Positions 62,328-64,000 of a stretch of 64,000 nt of DNA are shown here, one piece after another. The stretch is from Labilibaculum sp. (lineage in GTDB: Bacteria; Bacteroidota; Bacteroidia; Bacteroidales; Marinifilaceae). The notes beneath the pieces were generated by a model. That model searched no databases. It was not told the origin of the DNA and saw nothing but the letters and a program-made list of their open reading frames with translations. Numbering within the stretch: position 1 is the first letter of the stretch; each line of letters starts with the position of its first letter. The DNA is taken from positions 3,637,769 to 3,701,768 of the forward strand of contig NZ_OY761461.1 in assembly GCF_963664555.1 (NCBI RefSeq). The letters are read 5' to 3'. Position numbers and translations under genes: made by a program.

Positions 62328-62942
62328 TTAATGCCAATATTCTCGATACATATCTGCAATCATTTCGGCTTTTAAATCCTCATAATGCGAAATCATATCC
62401 CACTGCCAATCAAAAAAGTAGATGAGTTTATCAATTACAGTTTTAAAATTATTCAAATCAATTGTTTCGCGATTCAAACTATCTTTTCTATTTGGCCCTC
62501 GTGTCACTGGGTATCGAAAAGACATTGACTGAGGGTCTTCTGAATTGAATTGACTAATAATCCTTTCGACGTTATCCAAAATATCTTTGTCAATCTGCTC
62601 TATTTGTGGCAAAATTTCATTTCTGTATGTATTCCAGAGTCTGATTAAACTATGTTCGTCGGAAAAATCCTTTTCTTTGTCAAGATATTTATACCCCATT
62701 ATAATCAACTCTTTCAGTCTTAATTCCAGAAACTGGCGATAGTTAAATACTAATGGATAAATCAACGTGTTTGAATAAAATCTATTTTCTATGCAAAATT
62801 CCCAAAGTTTTTTACCTGCTTCTTTGTAGCCCTCTGAATAAAGGAAAAACTTATTCGCTGGATTTTTCAACCAAGCTCCATAATCGGGATTTATTTCATC
62901 CTTAAATATGCTATCTGATTTATTTGGTAAACTCTCTTTCAT
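62328..62942 (-). CDS. Helical protein of unknown function, HEPN-like
   Basis: I do not recognise a named family. The 204-aa protein (start chosen at MKESLPNKSDSIFKDEINPD; a longer frame would overlap the IS110 gene) is mostly helical. The core PLVFNYRQFLELRLKELIIM resembles HEPN-type helices, and DPQSMSFRYPVTRG is a conserved-looking late block, but the canonical RX4-6H is not obvious. It directly precedes the DUF5655 gene by 14 bp, so the pair is probably one operon. The IS110 element inserted just upstream may have removed its native promoter. Confidence 0.6.
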   Translation of the reverse strand: MKESLPNKSDSIFKDEINPDYGAWLKNPANKFFLYSEGYKEAGKKLWEFCIENRFYSNTLIYPLVFNYRQFLELRLKELIIMGYKYLDKEKDFSDEHSLIRLWNTYRNEILPQIEQIDKDILDNVERIISQFNSEDPQSMSFRYPVTRGPNRKDSLNRETIDLNNFKTVIDKLIYFFDWQWDMISHYEDLKAEMIADMYREYWH

Positions 62943-62974
62943 TTGGTACGGTTTTTTTTTAATTCTGACTAACG

Positions 62975-64000
62975 TCAAAATTCTGCACTCAAATTAGGCA
63001 AGTTGCAAAACCCAACGTCTTCTGGTTTTATGTCAAATTTAATAATATTTTTCTTTATTCTTGAAACAAGCTTTAATTTTCTCTTTTGGTCTAAAAACAG
63101 ATAATCTGTGGGTGGTTGATAGGGCACCTTTTGAGTAATCATTGTCCATATTATTACTGCCAACTTTCTTGCTGTCGCACTTACTGCTGACTGCCGACCT
63201 TTTCGATAGGCAATCCGTTTAAAAAAGTCAGACATATGCGTATCTTTTAAATTGCCAATAGCATTGGCTGAATGGCGTAGAGCAATCTTTAATCTATTAC
63301 TCCCTTTGGGTATTCGATTACTCAATATTTTACCACCTGATATTTTATTATTGGGAGCTAATCGCAACCATGAGCAGAATTCTTTTGATGTCTTAAATTT
63401 CTTAAATCCATCAATTCCTATTTCACTCATTATTGCCATTACTGTTGCATGACTAACACCTTCGATTGCCATTAAATCAACTCCTCCGAAGTATTGATAA
63501 GCTACTTGGTTGAAATTTTTGATATCAATAGCATTTTTATTGATTCTTTTATAAGGCTTCTCTGTTGTTTTAAGCTTTAGCTTTTCAGGATTTTTCTTTA
63601 TTTCTTTCCGTACAAGCTTCTCAATTTCTATATCACAAGCCTTTATTTTTCGTTGAAAGAATTTATAGCTTTCATATTCTTGTTTCAACCCAAATAAGAA
63701 ATCTTCTCTGTTATTTCCGTGTAATGCTTTGGCTATTTCTTCTTTGGGTTTTCTACAATTATAATGCCGATGCTCTGCTAATGAATATGGATCAAGATTT
63801 CCATTACAGATGTCTTCTATTATTTTCATTCCTGTAAGCCCACAAATATCATTTACTACTACATCTAATCGAAAGTTTAAAAATTTCAAATACTTCTGCA
63901 TTTTCCGCGATGCACTTGCAGCTAAGTCTAACCAATTAGTTCGCTGTCGACAATATGTACGTAATATCTCTGTCATCTCATCCGGCAAAAAGCTGCTAGT
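62975..64000 (-). CDS. IS110-family transposase, partial (continues beyond window)
   Basis: The open frame runs off the window end, so the N-terminal DEDD catalytic domain is missing here. What is visible is the later half: a helical middle (REDFLFGLKQEYESYKFFQ), then the transposase_20 (IS116/IS110/IS902) region with LMAIEGVSHATVMAIMSEIG, FKTSKEFCSWLRLAPNNKI, SGGKILSNR and ARKLAVIIWTM. IS110 elements lack terminal inverted repeats. The stop is 33 bp before the start of the HEPN-like gene. No lesion is visible in the part shown, so it may be intact. Confidence 0.9.
   Translation of the reverse strand, partial: TSSFLPDEMTEILRTYCRQRTNWLDLAASASRKMQKYLKFLNFRLDVVVNDICGLTGMKIIEDICNGNLDPYSLAEHRHYNCRKPKEEIAKALHGNNREDFLFGLKQEYESYKFFQRKIKACDIEIEKLVRKEIKKNPEKLKLKTTEKPYKRINKNAIDIKNFNQVAYQYFGGVDLMAIEGVSHATVMAIMSEIGIDGFKKFKTSKEFCSWLRLAPNNKISGGKILSNRIPKGSNRLKIALRHSANAIGNLKDTHMSDFFKRIAYRKGRQSAVSATARKLAVIIWTMITQKVPYQPPTDYLFLDQKRKLKLVSRIKKNIIKFDIKPEDVGFCNLPNLSAEF

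Overview
The window is AT-rich DNA from a Bacteroidota (Bacteroidetes) chromosome, probably a marine or gut-type member of the Marinilabiliales/Prolixibacteraceae/Marinifilaceae range. This is inferred from a hybrid two-component system (HTCS), dense CAZyme clusters, lipoprotein and T9SS-type C-terminal sorting signals, and IS families usual in that phylum; the exact taxon cannot be read from the sequence.

Region 1 (about 0.4-37.2 kb, nearly all minus strand) is a plant cell-wall utilisation locus. It holds an HTCS regulator, a GH43-CE6 fusion, a GH43, GH95, two GH43-CBM6 proteins, two GH97, GH31, GH5, a type-B carboxylesterase, GH3 with PA14, a two-domain CE1 esterase, GH127 and a small Tat-type protein of unknown function. 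The set fits a heavily decorated, acylated (glucurono)arabinoxylan: GH5 would cut the backbone, CE1, CE6 and carboxylesterase would remove acyl groups, GH43, GH127, GH95, GH97 and GH31 would strip arabinose, L-galactose/fucose, galactose and xylose branches, and GH3 would finish xylo- or gluco-oligomers. No SusC/SusD pair is present in the window. The edges contain gene relics: a GH43, a GH8, a partial copy of the CE1 gene, twin unidentified relics and IS fragments.

Region 2 (about 37.9-38.4 kb) is a scar of truncated IS3-type ends and the tail of an AraC regulator. It separates the two catabolic loci.

Region 3 (38.5-56.9 kb) is a sulfated glycosaminoglycan locus: an anaerobic sulfatase-maturating enzyme (anSME), three S1 sulfatases (one Ser-type, two Cys-type), three PL8-type lyases, a GH88 unsaturated glucuronyl hydrolase and a DUF1961 protein. 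Two divergent arms start in the 45.5-46.1 kb gap. Lyases would make unsaturated oligosaccharides, sulfatases would desulfate them, and GH88 would release the unsaturated uronate. A degraded sulfatase N-terminus lies inside the locus. A strong terminator closes it at 56.95 kb.

Region 4 (57.0-64.0 kb) is an accessory patch of small minus-strand transcription units: MarC + DUF3124, an orphan lipoprotein, a SIR2-like protein, a DUF5655/PD-(D/E)XK-like protein, a helical HEPN-like protein and a partial IS110 transposase. Two of the spacers are imperfect palindromes of about 130 bp, bounded by CCATAAC/CCACAAC-type ends, and look like cassette boundaries. One of them is split by a deleted IS1182-type element whose removal restores the palindrome. 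This patch is the best candidate in the window for something poorly described.
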